64,000 nucleotides of DNA, taken from contig JAITYX010000127.1 of the NCBI GenBank assembly GCA_021018815.1, forward strand, positions 558,001 to 622,000. The letters are read 5' to 3'. Every line of letters begins with the position of its first letter. Position 1 is the first letter of the stretch. The translations under genes were made by a program, and so were the position numbers. Shown here piece by piece: positions 45,730 through 57,064 of this stretch. Source of the stretch: Talinum fruticosum (Eukaryota > Streptophyta > Magnoliopsida > Caryophyllales > Talinaceae). The notes below the pieces were generated by a model. That model made no database searches, was not told the DNA's origin, and saw only the letters and a list, made by a program, of their open reading frames with translations.

Positions 45730-46523
45730 TATATCTTGGTAGCAGTGGATTACTTTTCTAAGTGGATTGAAGTCGCTTCTTTTTCCAAGTTGGAGGCAAA
45801 ACAAGTGGCCAAGTTTGTTATTGACAACATTATTTGTAGATTGAGGTTCCCTTTTGAGATGATTTTGGATAACAATTCACAATTTGAGGGAGACTTGAAA
45901 AAACCTAGCAAAAGTACAAAATCAAGCATCATCAATCTTCTCCTTATCGCCCGCAAACCAATGGGGCGAGTTGAGACTGTCAACCGAACCATTCGCAATA
46001 TCTTGTCCAAAATTACTGAAAAGGCAAGGGAATGGCCAAAAAGATCCCCTATGCTCTTTTGGGGGTACCGATCTTCAATTCGTAAGCCAACCGGTGCCAC
46101 CACCATATGCTTTGGTTTACGTTATGGAACCTATGCTCCCAATTGAGGTGGAAATACAATCGTTAAGGGTCATGGATGAAAGTGAACTCACAGAAGATCA
46201 ATGGTATCAAGCAAGGTATGAAAGTTGGCATTTCTAGATGAACGAAGACTAGCAGCCTTACATCACATCTAAGGATATCGAAAACGTATAGCATGAGTTT
46301 TCAACAAAAATGCCCGAGCAAGGGGCATTCAGGTGGGCGACCTTGTGATGAAGGAAAGTTGTGCCCCAGTTCATGATCCTAGGGAAAGTTTCACCTTAAT
46401 TGGTATGGACCATATTTGGTTAAGGAGATCACTACCGTAAGTGCAGTCAAGCTTGTCGATTTGGATAGGAACGAGTTCTCCAATTTTAACAATCTCGACC
46501 AACTCAAGAAATTTTATGTGTAG
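45730..46523 (+). pseudogene. Integrase catalytic core and C-terminal part (continuation)
   Basis: Reads in frame from YILVAVDYFSKWIEVASF through IDNIICRLRFPFEMILDNN and GRVETVNRTIRN, giving the catalytic core with the second Asp as ILDN and the Glu region as VETVNRTI. A later frame holds the C-terminal part, which ends LDQLKKFYV and a TAG at 46521-46523. The 143-codon stretch at 45715-46146 is one of the longer intact pieces of the element. Integrase inserts the cDNA in the nucleus. The N-terminal part is at 43270-43558, on the other side of the two insertions. Confidence 0.8.
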
Positions 46524-46632
46524 TAGATTTCCTTTATATAATTTCTTTATTTTTTTCTATGAAAGTTTTTGCCCACATTCTCGACGAATAGATATGCACA
46601 TGTCAAGTGACGAAATCTTTACTCCATAGTAA

Positions 46633-46713
<81 letters not shown>

Positions 46714-47615
46714 AATAACATGACTAAAATAAATGAATAAAGCAATAAATAAATGTAAGTGTCATGCCCGGCCCTCGGTCGTCATTTTACTTCATATACA
46801 TAATAGCAATTATAATTAATTAATAATGATATTAGTAATTGAATCGCATACAAAAATGTAATCTTACCTTACTCCACTCTTAATCAAATAAAAAAATCAT
46901 AATGAATTAAAATTCAAGTGATCCGCATTTTCTTAACCGATGTGATCAAATCACTTCTCACCTTGCACTACGGCTATTATTGATTTCAAATCTTTACATA
47001 CATTGTTCAGTGTGTCCCAAGACCACACTTTAAAGCTTAAATCGCTTCCCGGCCCAAGACTAACAAGCATCCCAAGTTAAGGCATATGAGCCAAGGGATT
47101 GAATTTGCTTTGGAGGCCGTCCCAGACCTCCCCATGACTATTGGGAGGTTCTAGCATCCACCACGGGCAGCCCCACCACCCGTGGGGTTACCCGTGGTAG
47201 GTGGCAGCAGCTCCAAACCTTCTTATCTTTATTTATTTATTTTGTTGTCTTTTTTGCTTTTTGTCTCCATGGGTCATCTATGGGAGGTTGTTTAAGGAAA
47301 TTTTCATCCTTCTAAGCATTAAAAGAACACATTAAAACACATTAGAGCATTCATATAGGGCCAAATAATTCTCGAATAAGAGTTGAGCAACTCGAGTTAA
47401 AAGTTTCCGTTCATTATTCACTATAAACTCCACGACATGCATATGCCATTAGCTCGTCCAAACTATAAAAAAAAAAATCATAATTCTACCAAGACCTAAA
47501 TGTGGTGGTAAAATACTTATGTGCATGCATAAAAAATCACGAAAACAAAGATAAGTTCAACCTAGATGGTAAAATTTATATTTTCACTATTTAAAAATGT
47601 TTCCCCATCATATAT
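46524..47615. other. Unclassified: microsatellite, LTR-like start, paired hairpins
   Basis: (TA)n at 46636-46708. TGTCATGCCCGGCCCTCGG at 46757 looks like an LTR start, but no partner was found. Two small GC-rich inverted repeats lie side by side: GACCTCCC/GGGAGGTT (47124-47151), and CCACCACGGG with inner CCCCAC against GTGGGG and CCCGTGGTAGGTGG (47158-47203). No gene seen. Confidence 0.5.
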
Positions 47616-47844
47616 CACTAGCACAAAAACGTTATATAGCGACGAAATACAAGTTCGTCCTGGTCAACGACGAAAATTGACATTTGTCGGATAAAACTAG
47701 CTAGTGACGAAATTATCGATGGAAAAAAATCTGTCGCTATTTTACTCATTAGCGACAGACCTAGCAAAGGAAATGGAACAATTAGCGACTAATTTCTGAC
47801 ATAAATTTTTAAAATTTTTTGACAAATTTTTTTATTTAGCGATG

Positions 47845-49371
47845 TGAAGACTCGGACACTCGATCTATATCTTTCCGAGTCATGTAAAAGGAATCGAGTA
47901 TAACGATGTCATTCATATAGTGTTTTGATTCCAAGGCATTCTCTGTGTCTTAGAAACTTACTTGAGTGAAATAGTATCTTTCTACGCGTTTCGGCCTTCA
48001 CTTATCTATTTAATCGCTTTTTAGTTAGTGACTCGAAAACTGGTTCTTTATTCCGAGTCCACTCTCACTCGTAATCTGACTTGTGATTATTTACTCTATT
48101 GTTTGCAAAGTCAGCATTCGTAGTTCTTTTCGTGCTTAGTCTACATCAAGTATTTCCCACTCGATATTCGTTATGGAACTTGATTCTTTGCTTCAGATTA
48201 AGTCATACGGAATTCTGAGTATCATGGATATTAGACTCGGAAAGTTCCATTTCTTCTCTAACTCGGATAATCTGTTGGTTAATTATCATGATTATATTAT
48301 TATCTCGTGTCTAACCTTGGACCAAAGTATTTTATACTTTGAGAACCGAAGATGTTTTACTTTTGTAGGTTATTCAATCGAGGATATCTTTTCAAACTAC
48401 AAAAGTAGCCGGCTTCGTAACGTCAAATCACCAGCGAGATATAGCTTTTCAACCTTCCTGCTCCGAGTCCCAGAAGATTGTGTCGAAGTCATCCGCTTCC
48501 ATATCCGGAAAACTGGAAGGTCAAGCTTAACGATGGTTTTCACCACACTTTTCAAGACACAACCGATAGTTTTGGGACTTCCAAGAGAGTTGAACCGTTC
48601 TCCAACGTCCATATTTCAACGGATACTTTCCGAGTGACTCGAAAGCCCTTATCAACGGTCACGAGAGGACTCTCGGTCAGCGAGATGAAGATAACGGCTA
48701 CTCTGCCTGGTTATCTATAAATAGAAGCCACTTCACAAGACTTGAAGATAGCGGAACATATTGTCAATACACCAACTTGATCAAAGTTATTGTATTTACC
48801 TTCAATCTTCAACTTACAACTCCCACTCGTAATTCATTACTTTCGAGTTGTAAGGTCTTGTACTCGATTACAAACACTTCTTACATTCTTTGTAAGGTCC
48901 CTTGACTAAGCTGTAAGGGTTAACTCAGCTTAGTTGTCCCTAGCTGTAAGGGTTATCTCAGCTAGGAAGTACTAGATCGGATAAGGGAATTTCGAGTCTA
49001 GGAAAACTTGTATAGAGTTGTCTAAGGGAGCAACTCGGGTTCGACCAAGTTCACCGTATTTTGTGGACTCAAAATAGTGGATTTGACTTCGTGTCCGGAT
49101 TGACACGGGCCGTGGTTTTCTGCCCCGGGAGGGTTTCCACGTAAAATCTCTCGTGTTCACTTTCCGAGTTCATTCTAGATTCGGACATCCCCGCTGAACG
49201 TGTTTACTCCGATTCATTACATTCCGAGTCCATTATTTTCGACTCCTTGCTTAGACTCGGAATCTGTCTTTGTCTCTTCTCTCGTCAAAAGGTGTGCGCT
49301 TTTAGAAAGAATTTTTCATCACCCTATTCACCCCCTCTAGGGTGACTCTAACTCTCCCGAGCAAACCTTCA
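47845..49371 (+). repeat. 5' LTR of the SIRE-like element
   Basis: TGAAGACTCGG to ACCTTCA. TATA box TATAAATAGAAGCC at about 48715-48728 marks the expected transcription start region. Its 154-codon frame (48173-48637) has no domain and is disrupted in the 3' LTR, so it is not treated as a gene. Confidence 0.9.
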
Positions 49372-49373
49372 AT

Positions 49374-49385
49374 TGGTATCGAGCC
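49374..49385 (+). promoter_or_regulatory. Primer binding site
   Basis: TGGTATCGAGCC two bases after the LTR end; close to the Met-tRNA site TGGTATCAGAGC with one base lost. Confidence 0.75.
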
Positions 49386-49430
49386 TAGCCTTTCGGAAAG
49401 GATCTAACAGTCCAAAGGTTTAAAGATCGG

Positions 49431-51227
49431 ATGGCTCGGAACACCGGAGAGTTCGACGAAGGTAGATCTTCCAACAGGCCACCAAAATTCAAAGGTTCAA
49501 ATTTCGGTCACTTGGAAGAAGCTGATGGAATGTTTCCTTATGGATCACGACGAAGAAGTATGGGAAATCATACAACAAGGAAACTACATCCCAACGAAGA
49601 CAGATTAATTCGGAATCCTTCCAAAGACAAAGGCTGAGTTCACTCCAGCGAGGCGGAGAAGTTCGAAAGAACTTCAAAGCCATGAACATCCTCATGTGCG
49701 CCATAAGTTCGAAGAATATAATCGAGTCTCTGCCTGTGACTCGCTAAAGAGGTGTGGGACACTCTGGTCAACACCTACGAAGGTACAAGCCAGGTGAGAC
49801 AAGCGAAGATCAGCCGAGTATCTTCACAAATATGAGCTTTTCAAAATGGAGCCGAAGAGAACATTACTCGGATGTTCATACGCTTCACCGAGATCACCAA
49901 CAATCTCAAATCTCCGGGAAAGAAAATCTCCCATGAAGAAATGTGCCGGAAAATTCTCGAAGCCTACCCAAGAAACGATGGGGTCCGAAGGTAACCGCCA
50001 TAGAAGAGGCTCGGAACCTCTCACTCTTGAAGCCGGACGAGCTCATTGGAAAGCTTCGACCCATGAGATACATCCGGAAGAAGAAGATGCTGAGGGTACT
50101 TCCAAAAGGAATATCGCGCTTAAAGCCTCGGAATCCAAAGAAGCAAGTCCAAGCTCCTCCGACTCGGAAGATGATCCCATGGCACTCATTGCAAGAGGCT
50201 TCAAGAGAATGATGAAGCACAAAAGATGGGATAAAAGGCCAAAAGAAGAATTCTACAAAAAGGACAAGAGAGACAGAAAAGGTAAGTTTTCTTCACCCTC
50301 AAAGTTATCCTTGACTAAGAATGCTCGGATGTTTTGAATGTGGCAGCAAAGACCACATAGTCAAGGACTCGTCCAAAACGAAGAAGGGACAGGAAGAAGA
50401 AAAAGGCCATGATGGCAACATGGAGTGACGAGGACTCATCTCGAAGACGACGAAGAATCGGATGACTCAAAGTGTCTAATGGCAATCACCGACTCGAAGC
50501 CGAAAAGAGTCGACTCGCACACGGACTCGGATAATGAGGAAACTGATCCTCAAGAGGTAATAAATTATTTCCTCAAATTTTCCAAAGTTGATTTAGCTAA
50601 ATACATCTTTACTTTGGAAGAAAAGTCCAATTCGATTCTTTTCATTTCAAGGAACAACTGGAGTCAATCACTACTGAGAGCACCTTTTTAAAAATGAATT
50701 GGAAAAACTCGAGACTCACACTCGGAGAACTCAAGACAAGTGCTCAAACTAATGAGACCGAGTCCGAGTTACTCGAAAAAGAAAATAAGCAACTAAAACA
50801 GAAGCTCATTGAGTCTCAAGATCTGGTTTTAAAGTTTTCTCAAGGACAGAAGAACCTTGATATGCTCTTAGGATCACAATGTGTCTCATTTCGAAAAGAA
50901 GGTCTTGGTTTCAACAAAGAGGAAGAATCTAATTCTTACTCGGAATTGTTCAAAAAGGATTCCGGAGTCGTTAAGTTCAAAAAGGTCGAGCATGGTCCCA
51001 TTCACAAAAATGAAAGGAGGACTAAACCCGGACCTATTTACAAAAAGAAACCATTTTCCTCTATTTCAAAAGGAAAGGTTTTTAAAAGGAAAGAGACACG
51101 GACTCAGTTCTTCGAAAAGAAGGAGACTCGGATTCGGACTAAACCCAAAGTCATTCAAATCTGGGTTCCGAAGCACCTTCTTCCTCGTAAAGGGACCACG
51201 ATGAAGGAATGTTACTGGGTTCGTTAG
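49431..51227 (+). pseudogene. Gag of the SIRE-like element, broken
   Basis: ATG 49431 opens MARNTGEFDEGRSSNRPPKF; an extra base near 49510 shifts the frame and later pieces alternate among frames. Later pieces include YNRVSACDS, a 163-codon frame with EGTSKRNIALKASESKEA (49846-50337), and a knuckle CFECGSKDHIVKDS (50330-50371). In the knuckle, the last zinc ligand is Ser instead of Cys. The last 177 codons (50694-51227) are open. They form a coiled coil (ELLEKENKQLKQKLIESQDL) and a Lys-rich tail. A long gag with this coiled coil is usual in SIRE elements. Confidence 0.8.
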
Positions 51228-51289
51228 AGGAAGTGAGAAGGGTTAGATTTTCTCTGTTTTGCGAGTCACTCGGAAAAGATCAAAAGGAC

Positions 51290-54200
51290 ACCGGTACCGG
51301 ACGACGGATGTTCTCGACACATGTCGGGTGACCAAGGACTCTTTTCCGAGCTGGAGTCATATAAAGGAGGAAAGGTGACCTTTGGTGATGACAATGAAGG
51401 GCAAGATAGTGGGCATTGGGAAGATTGGTAATGGAAACAATCTGGTGAGCCCAGTCTACCTTGTCAAAGGACTTAAGTACAACTTACTTAGCATCTCCCA
51501 GCTTTGTGACAAAGGTCAAGAGGTAAAATTCACTCAATCCAAGTGCTACATCACGGATGAGACCACCAAAGAGGTAAAGCTCTCAGGTAAGAGATCAGGT
51601 AATACCTACATCATCCCTCTTTCGACCCAAGTCGAACTTATCCTGTTTAAAAGCATATCTTCAAGATGATTCTTGGATTTGGCATCGTAGATTAGGTCAT
51701 ATTAGCATGCATACTATCAAAAAGCTTGCATCTCTTGGTCCGGTTAGAGGATTACCTAACCGTGCGTTTGAGAAGGATAAAGTATGTGGAGCATGCACCA
51801 AAGGGAAACAAGTCGGATCTTCATTCAAATCTCTCGAAGACAGCTTCCACATCCAACGTGCTTGAATTACTACACATGGACTTATGTGTGAAATCCTCGT
51901 AAAGAGTCTCGGAGGTAAATCTTACATACTTGTTATTATTGATGATTTTTCAAGATTTACCTGGGTGTGTTTTCTGAAGCATAAGAATGAGGCCTTCAAG
52001 GAATTCAGCAAGCTCGTAGAAAGATTCAAGTTGAGTCTCGGACTCGATTCAAAAGATTCGAACCGACCATGGAAGGGAGTTTGACTACTCGGAATTCTCG
52101 AGTTTTGCGACAAGAATGGAATTTCTCACAACTTCTCAAGCACCTGTAACTCCTCGCAGAATGGAGTAGTTGAGAGAAAGAACAGAACCCTTGAAGAAAT
52201 AGCAAGGACGATGATGATTGAACACAACCTCGCCTTACTATTTCCGGCGGAGGCAGTAAACACAGCCTAACTACACTCTCAATCGTTGCCTCATCGGACC
52301 CATTCTGAAGAAAACACCTTATGAGCTCTACAAAGGAAGGAAGCCAAATATTTCCTATTTCGGATCTTTCGGGTGTAAGTGCTTTGTCCACAACAACGGT
52401 AGGATCATCCGACCAAGTTTGATGCTTGGTCGACGAAGGAATTTTTCTAGGTTACTCTTCTCATAGCAAAGCTTATCGTATATTCAACAAGAGAACTAAC
52501 AAAGTGGAAGAAAGTATCCACGTAGTGTTTGATGAGCTTGAACAGGGAAAACCAAGTGAATCTTCATACTCGAACCGAAGCTCGGAATAGATGATGACGA
52601 AGATGAGTCTATAAAGACTCGAAGGAGACCACTCGTAACGAGGAAGCTCGGAATGAGACAACTCTAGAGGTCGCTCGTAACGAACAAGTCAATGAAGAGG
52701 ATCACTCGGAACAAGCTTCGAAGATCAAGCAATTCAACCCACAAACCTGGTGAATCAAAGAACTGGTAAAGCATTCAAATTTACTTCCAGTCATCCCCAA
52801 GAAAACATTATTTCGATATCAACAGTGGGGTAAGAACTCGTTCTTCTCTTCATAATCTATGTGCATTCACCGCATTCATTTCACTAACCGAACCCAAAAA
52901 TGCACTAGAAGCCCTTAATGAACCCGAATGGGTAGAGGCCATGCAAGAAGAGCTGAATCAATTCGAGAGAAACCAAGTCCGGACTCGACCAACCGACCTT
53001 CCGACCACCCAGCTATAGGAACCAAATGGGTTTTCAAAAACAAACTGGATGAGGGTGGAGTAGTAGTCGAAACAAGGCTAGACTTGTAGCTCAGGGTTAC
53101 AATCAAGAAGAAGGAATTGATTGTGGGGAAACCTTTGCGCCAAGTAGCTAGAATTGAAGCCATTAGAATATCGTTGGCATTTGCATCCCGCATGCATATT
53201 AAATTATATCAAATGGATGTTAAGTGTGCCTTTCTCAATGGTTTTATTGAAGAAGAGGTCTATGTTGAGCAGACCTCCCGGTTTTGAAAACTCAGAATTT
53301 CCAAATCATGTTTTCAAACTCCAAAAGGCTCTCTATGGTCTTAAGCAAGCCCCTAGAGCTTGGTATGAAAGACTCGAGCAGCTTCCCGGTTCAAAATAAT
53401 TTCAAAAGAGGTCGGATCGACAAGACTCTATTCATAAAGACCAAAGGGAAAGATTTTCTCATTGTTCAAATATATGTAGATGATATTATTTTCGGTGCTA
53501 CTAATGAATTTCTCGTGTCGAGAATTTTCTCGAGTTGATGAGTCAAGAGTTCCAAATGAGCATGATGGGAGAACTCAATTTCTTCCTTGGACTGCAAATC
53601 AAACAAGACAAAGATGGAATCTTTGTTCATCAATCAAAGTACACCAAGGAACTCGCTGAAGAAATACAAACTTCAAGATGCAAAGCACGCATCTACTCCT
53701 ATGAGCAAGCGAGTATAAAACTCGACTCGGATGAGACAGTAAAGCGATAGATCGAAACTCTATCGAGGTATGATTGGATCACTGCTATATCTTACTTCAA
53801 GCGGACCGGATATAATGTTCGGTGTTTGTTTATGTGCACGATTTCAAGCTAATCCAAAGGAATCACATCTCACTCGCGGTGAAGAGAATATTCGGATATC
53901 TTGCAGGCACTCGGAATCTAGGACTATGGTACTCCGGAGACTCGGAACCGAGTCCGACCGGGTACTCGGACGCGGACTACGCAGGATACAAAGTTGATCG
54001 AAAGAGCACATCCGGAGCTTGCCGGTTTCGGGTCAATCCCTAATATCCTGGCACTCAAAGAAGCAAAACTCGTGAGCTCTATCAACTGCGGTAAGCTGAA
54101 TATATTGCCGCTGGAGCTTGTTGCGCTCGCATTCTCTCGGATAAAACAACACTTGAAGGATCTTGGACTAACTCTCAACTCTGTCCCAATCAAGTGTGAC

Positions 54201-54410
54201 AATCAAAGCGCAATCAGTATCACTAAGAATCCTGTCCAAGCACTAAAAAACAAAGCATATTGAAGTCGGTATCATTTCTTACGCGATCACTCGTAAAAGG
54301 GTGACATTACACTTGAATTCATTCCTACTAATCTTCAATTAGCTGATATCTTTACTAAGCCTCTTGGTGAATATCAATTCTGTTTTATTCGAATGAGCTT
54401 GGTATGTTAA
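51290..54410 (+). pseudogene. Pol of the SIRE-like element, broken
   Basis: Order is protease, integrase, RT, RNase H. The protease box reads DDGCSRHMSGD where the family has DSG. Then LVKGLKYNLLSISQLCDKG (51382-51669), the integrase zinc region HRRLGHISMHTIKKL with CGAC (51682-51800), and core pieces LLHMDL, VIIDDFSRFTWV and NGVVERKNRTLEE. RT has LYGLKQAPRAWYERL (53154-53399) and the intact IYVDDIIFG (53468-53495). RNase H has RIFGYLAGTRNLGLW and YSDADYAGYKVDRKSTSGA, ending MSLVC-stop at 54410. I count more than ten frame breaks, mostly 1-2 bases. Confidence 0.85.
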
Positions 54411-54800
54411 ATGCTTAGTTTCGCGTTATGATTCTTGCATTTTTCTCGTGCTATGTGCTTTAGTTGTCAATAACCATTGGTTCGATTGATCATGTGATAC
54501 TCGGGCTAATCGTTATTTACGTGTTTCGAGTCACTCGAAACTTTTCCGAGTCAAACTCGGATGTAGAGAAAATTGGACATCAAATTTTCGAAGCTATCTC
54601 TAGAACAGTGGAGAGTTTCGGATTATAATTTCAAACTTTTTTCTCTCTCTTTCTCGAGCGCTGCGATCGGATCTTAACCGCAGATTTCAAACCATTGTTA
54701 TCTCAACCGTTGAAGAAGAACTGTCACACCGGCATTAATGATCGATGGACGGGTGAGACGGAACGGAGTTACTTAACGGATAGTGAACGGGCGCGCGCAT

Positions 54801-54815
54801 TCTTTATAAATAACG
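54801..54815 (+). promoter_or_regulatory. TATA box upstream of ORF3 (forward copy)
   Basis: TCTTTATAAATAACG, 240 bases before the ORF3 ATG at 55047 and 390 bases after the pol stop. A CT-rich leader with a GTAAGT donor-like site (about 54947) follows. Same arrangement as at 4855 on the minus strand. Confidence 0.5.
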
Positions 54816-55046
54816 TCTATTCATCTTCCTCTCGGTATTCTCAAACTCCTTCCCTCTCAAACGAAAACCCTCTCGCGGAACTTTTCTACGTGAACAGTGT
54901 TCCCTTGATCGTCCGCAAGCGTTGAAGAAGCTCTCTCTCTCTCTCGTAAGTTTTCGATCGCTCTCTTCTCTTTTTCGTTTTCTTCTCTTCTACACCTCCA
55001 TCTCTTTCTCTTTCTTTCGAAAAGTTTCATCTTTTCATCTCTCACA

Positions 55047-56799
55047 ATGCCTAAAAGAGGAAACCACCCCGACTTTCGTGTTTCTTCATCCTCCAAAAAG
55101 CCCCGCACCAACAAGCCGTAAAGCTCTACCCCTCAAAACCCATTGTCACCCAAAGCATCTTGCGCTGGACGACAAGTTCTTCCCAACAACCAAATTTTCT
55201 TGGTTGTCCAACATCCAAACTACAGGAGTCTACCATTTCTTGTGTTTCAGCTGAGTTCATCTATCTCGAACTCGTTTCGAGTTTTATACTCACCTCTCTC
55301 ACTCTGAAAATGTTCTAACCTCTAGGGTTCGAACGTTACCGTTCGTATCAACTCCTCCCTCCTTCACAGCATCTGTTCAAAGTTTCTTCTCTCTTCTTGA
55401 ACAGCAACCCTATCCCCTTCACCGAAGTCGCCGACGACTTCTTTGAAAAATACGCTAAAGAATTCCCCGGGTCCGGAAAGAACTTTTCGTGACTCGGTTG
55501 AAGTCGAAGCCGAGCTTCGTGTTTCCTGCCGATGAGAACCTTCTTCTCTCAAGCATTCTAGCAAGGAGAACCCCAACTCCAAGCACCTCAAAGCTCTCTT
55601 CGATATCCCGGAGGGATACGAAGTCGACCTCTTCCCCTCCATCATTGAGCGGATGGCCGCTGTGCCAGCTCAACTTCAAACTAAGAAGAACACCTCCCTT
55701 CCTTTCGGTGCTCTTCTCACCCTTGTCTTCAAACAATTCCAAGTTCCTCTTCCTCTCGACCCTAACGCGGTGTCCGAGGCGGCCATTGTGGTCGGCAAGA
55801 AGGAACTCCGAGGGTACGGATACCAGGAAACTAACCGTAGTGTCCGGGTTCACAACTCGAGCCGAGGCCTCCTTCTCCACCTCGGACTCGAAATCAACCC
55901 CTCTCCCTCTTCCCTCTTGACCTGGTGGTGCCTCCACCTCAGGTGCTTCCAAAACTCTCTCCGCCCTCTTGTCCCCTGTCTTCATGGACAAGATCACCTC
56001 TGTGTCTTCGATTTCGGAGACATGCTCGGAGGTTTCAAATCTGTCCTTCGTGGTCTCGACCATTAACCAAAAGACCGGTCGAGTCCCAAATCCGAGAGTA
56101 GCAGCTCTCGTTCTTGAGATGAGAGAGCTGGTTAAGGAGCAGAAAGAGCTGGCTGAGCTCCTCGGAGAGAGACGGTCCAAGGCGGCTCGAGACCCGAAGA
56201 CTCGGACCCATCCGAGGCGTCTTCGAGCCCAGCCCGACCTCCTCGGAGAGCGAGGAAGTCGAGGAAGCAGAGGAAGAAGCGAAGATGCAGCGGAGGACGC
56301 CGAGGAACCCGCAGCTGAGGCAGCCTCTTCCGGGCAAAGGGAAGAAGAGGCCATGGAAACTGCCGAGGGACAGCCTGCTCCCCAAGCTCAAATCGCTGTA
56401 CTCGGCTCGGACAATGGTCCGAGTGGGTCGAAGATCTCGCTCCTCCGGCGAGTCGCCAGAGCGAGCCCCTCCAGCCCCCGAGGTCCCAAGGGTAGAACCC
56501 CTCGATCCACTTTCTCCGGTCGACCACTCGGAGCTGAGCCCCGCGAATTGTCCCGGTTCTCCCTTCGCCGCGCTCAAGCACATCGTCAAGATCTTATCAG
56601 CGCCGGCGCACCTCCGCCTCCACCCGAAATCCCCTCCTCCCTAGTTGGAGCCATGCACCGCGTCACGATTCCTCGGTGCCTCCGAACTTCTGTTTTTCAA
56701 AATTTTCTTTTGTCCGGACAACTTGTGTGTATTACTTGTACTTTTCTCCCTTCTTTTTGTTTCTTGTTTTTGCTTGAAAGGCAAGGGGGAGAAATGTAG
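55047..56799 (+). pseudogene. ORF3 of the SIRE-like element, broken
   Basis: ATG 55047 starts MPKRGNHPDFRVSSSSKKPR. After frame changes the conserved blocks are LDDKFFPTTKFSWL, LHSLFKVSSLFLNSN, TRLKSKPS, EGYEVDLFPS, LPFGALLTLVFKQF and VGKKELRGYGYQETN (55653-56066). A 276-codon open C-terminal piece (55969-56799) has a short coiled coil (ALVLEMRELVKEQKELAELL), an acidic stretch (EDAAEDAEEPAAEAASS) and PPPPPE. The same blocks occur in the reverse copy at 4653-3300. The role is unknown. Nuclear or structural functions are possible; a classical envelope protein is not supported. Confidence 0.75.
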
Positions 56800-57051
56800 T
56801 CGAAACTGGTTGTCTTGTCTAGGGGAGTTCTTTCCGCCCTTGTAATTTTTTTAAATGAACAGAATGCATTTCCTTATTAATTTATGAGTTCTTTATTTTC
56901 CGAGTTAATAAGTTCAAGCATACTTTATTTTGCTCGATATAGTATACATTGCTCCGATTCATTCAATATTGTCTTACTTTTACTCACACTACTCGGAATC
57001 ATTCTATTTCCCTCTAACAAAGTTTCGTTTAAGTATGGAATGCCTTTCATC

Positions 57052-57064
57052 AAAAAGGGGAGAT
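57052..57064 (+). promoter_or_regulatory. Polypurine tract
   Basis: AAAAAGGGGAGAT directly before the 3' LTR start TGAAGACTC. Confidence 0.8.

Noticed and set aside
48173..48637. 154-codon frame in the SIRE 5' LTR as a gene
   Set aside because: The 3' LTR copy is interrupted by 1-2-base indels and no domain is visible.
54922..55254. 110-codon frame covering the CT-rich leader as the true ORF3 start
   Set aside because: Its first part is a Leu/Ser/Phe translation of the pyrimidine-rich leader; the ATG at 55047 in another frame gives a charged start and agrees in position with the ATG in the reverse copy.
55455..56354. 299-codon open frame on the minus strand, antisense to ORF3
   Set aside because: It lies in GC-rich sequence opposite ORF3, has Ser/Arg/Leu-rich composition and no domain. 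The sense strand has a counterpart in a second element; the antisense frame does not.
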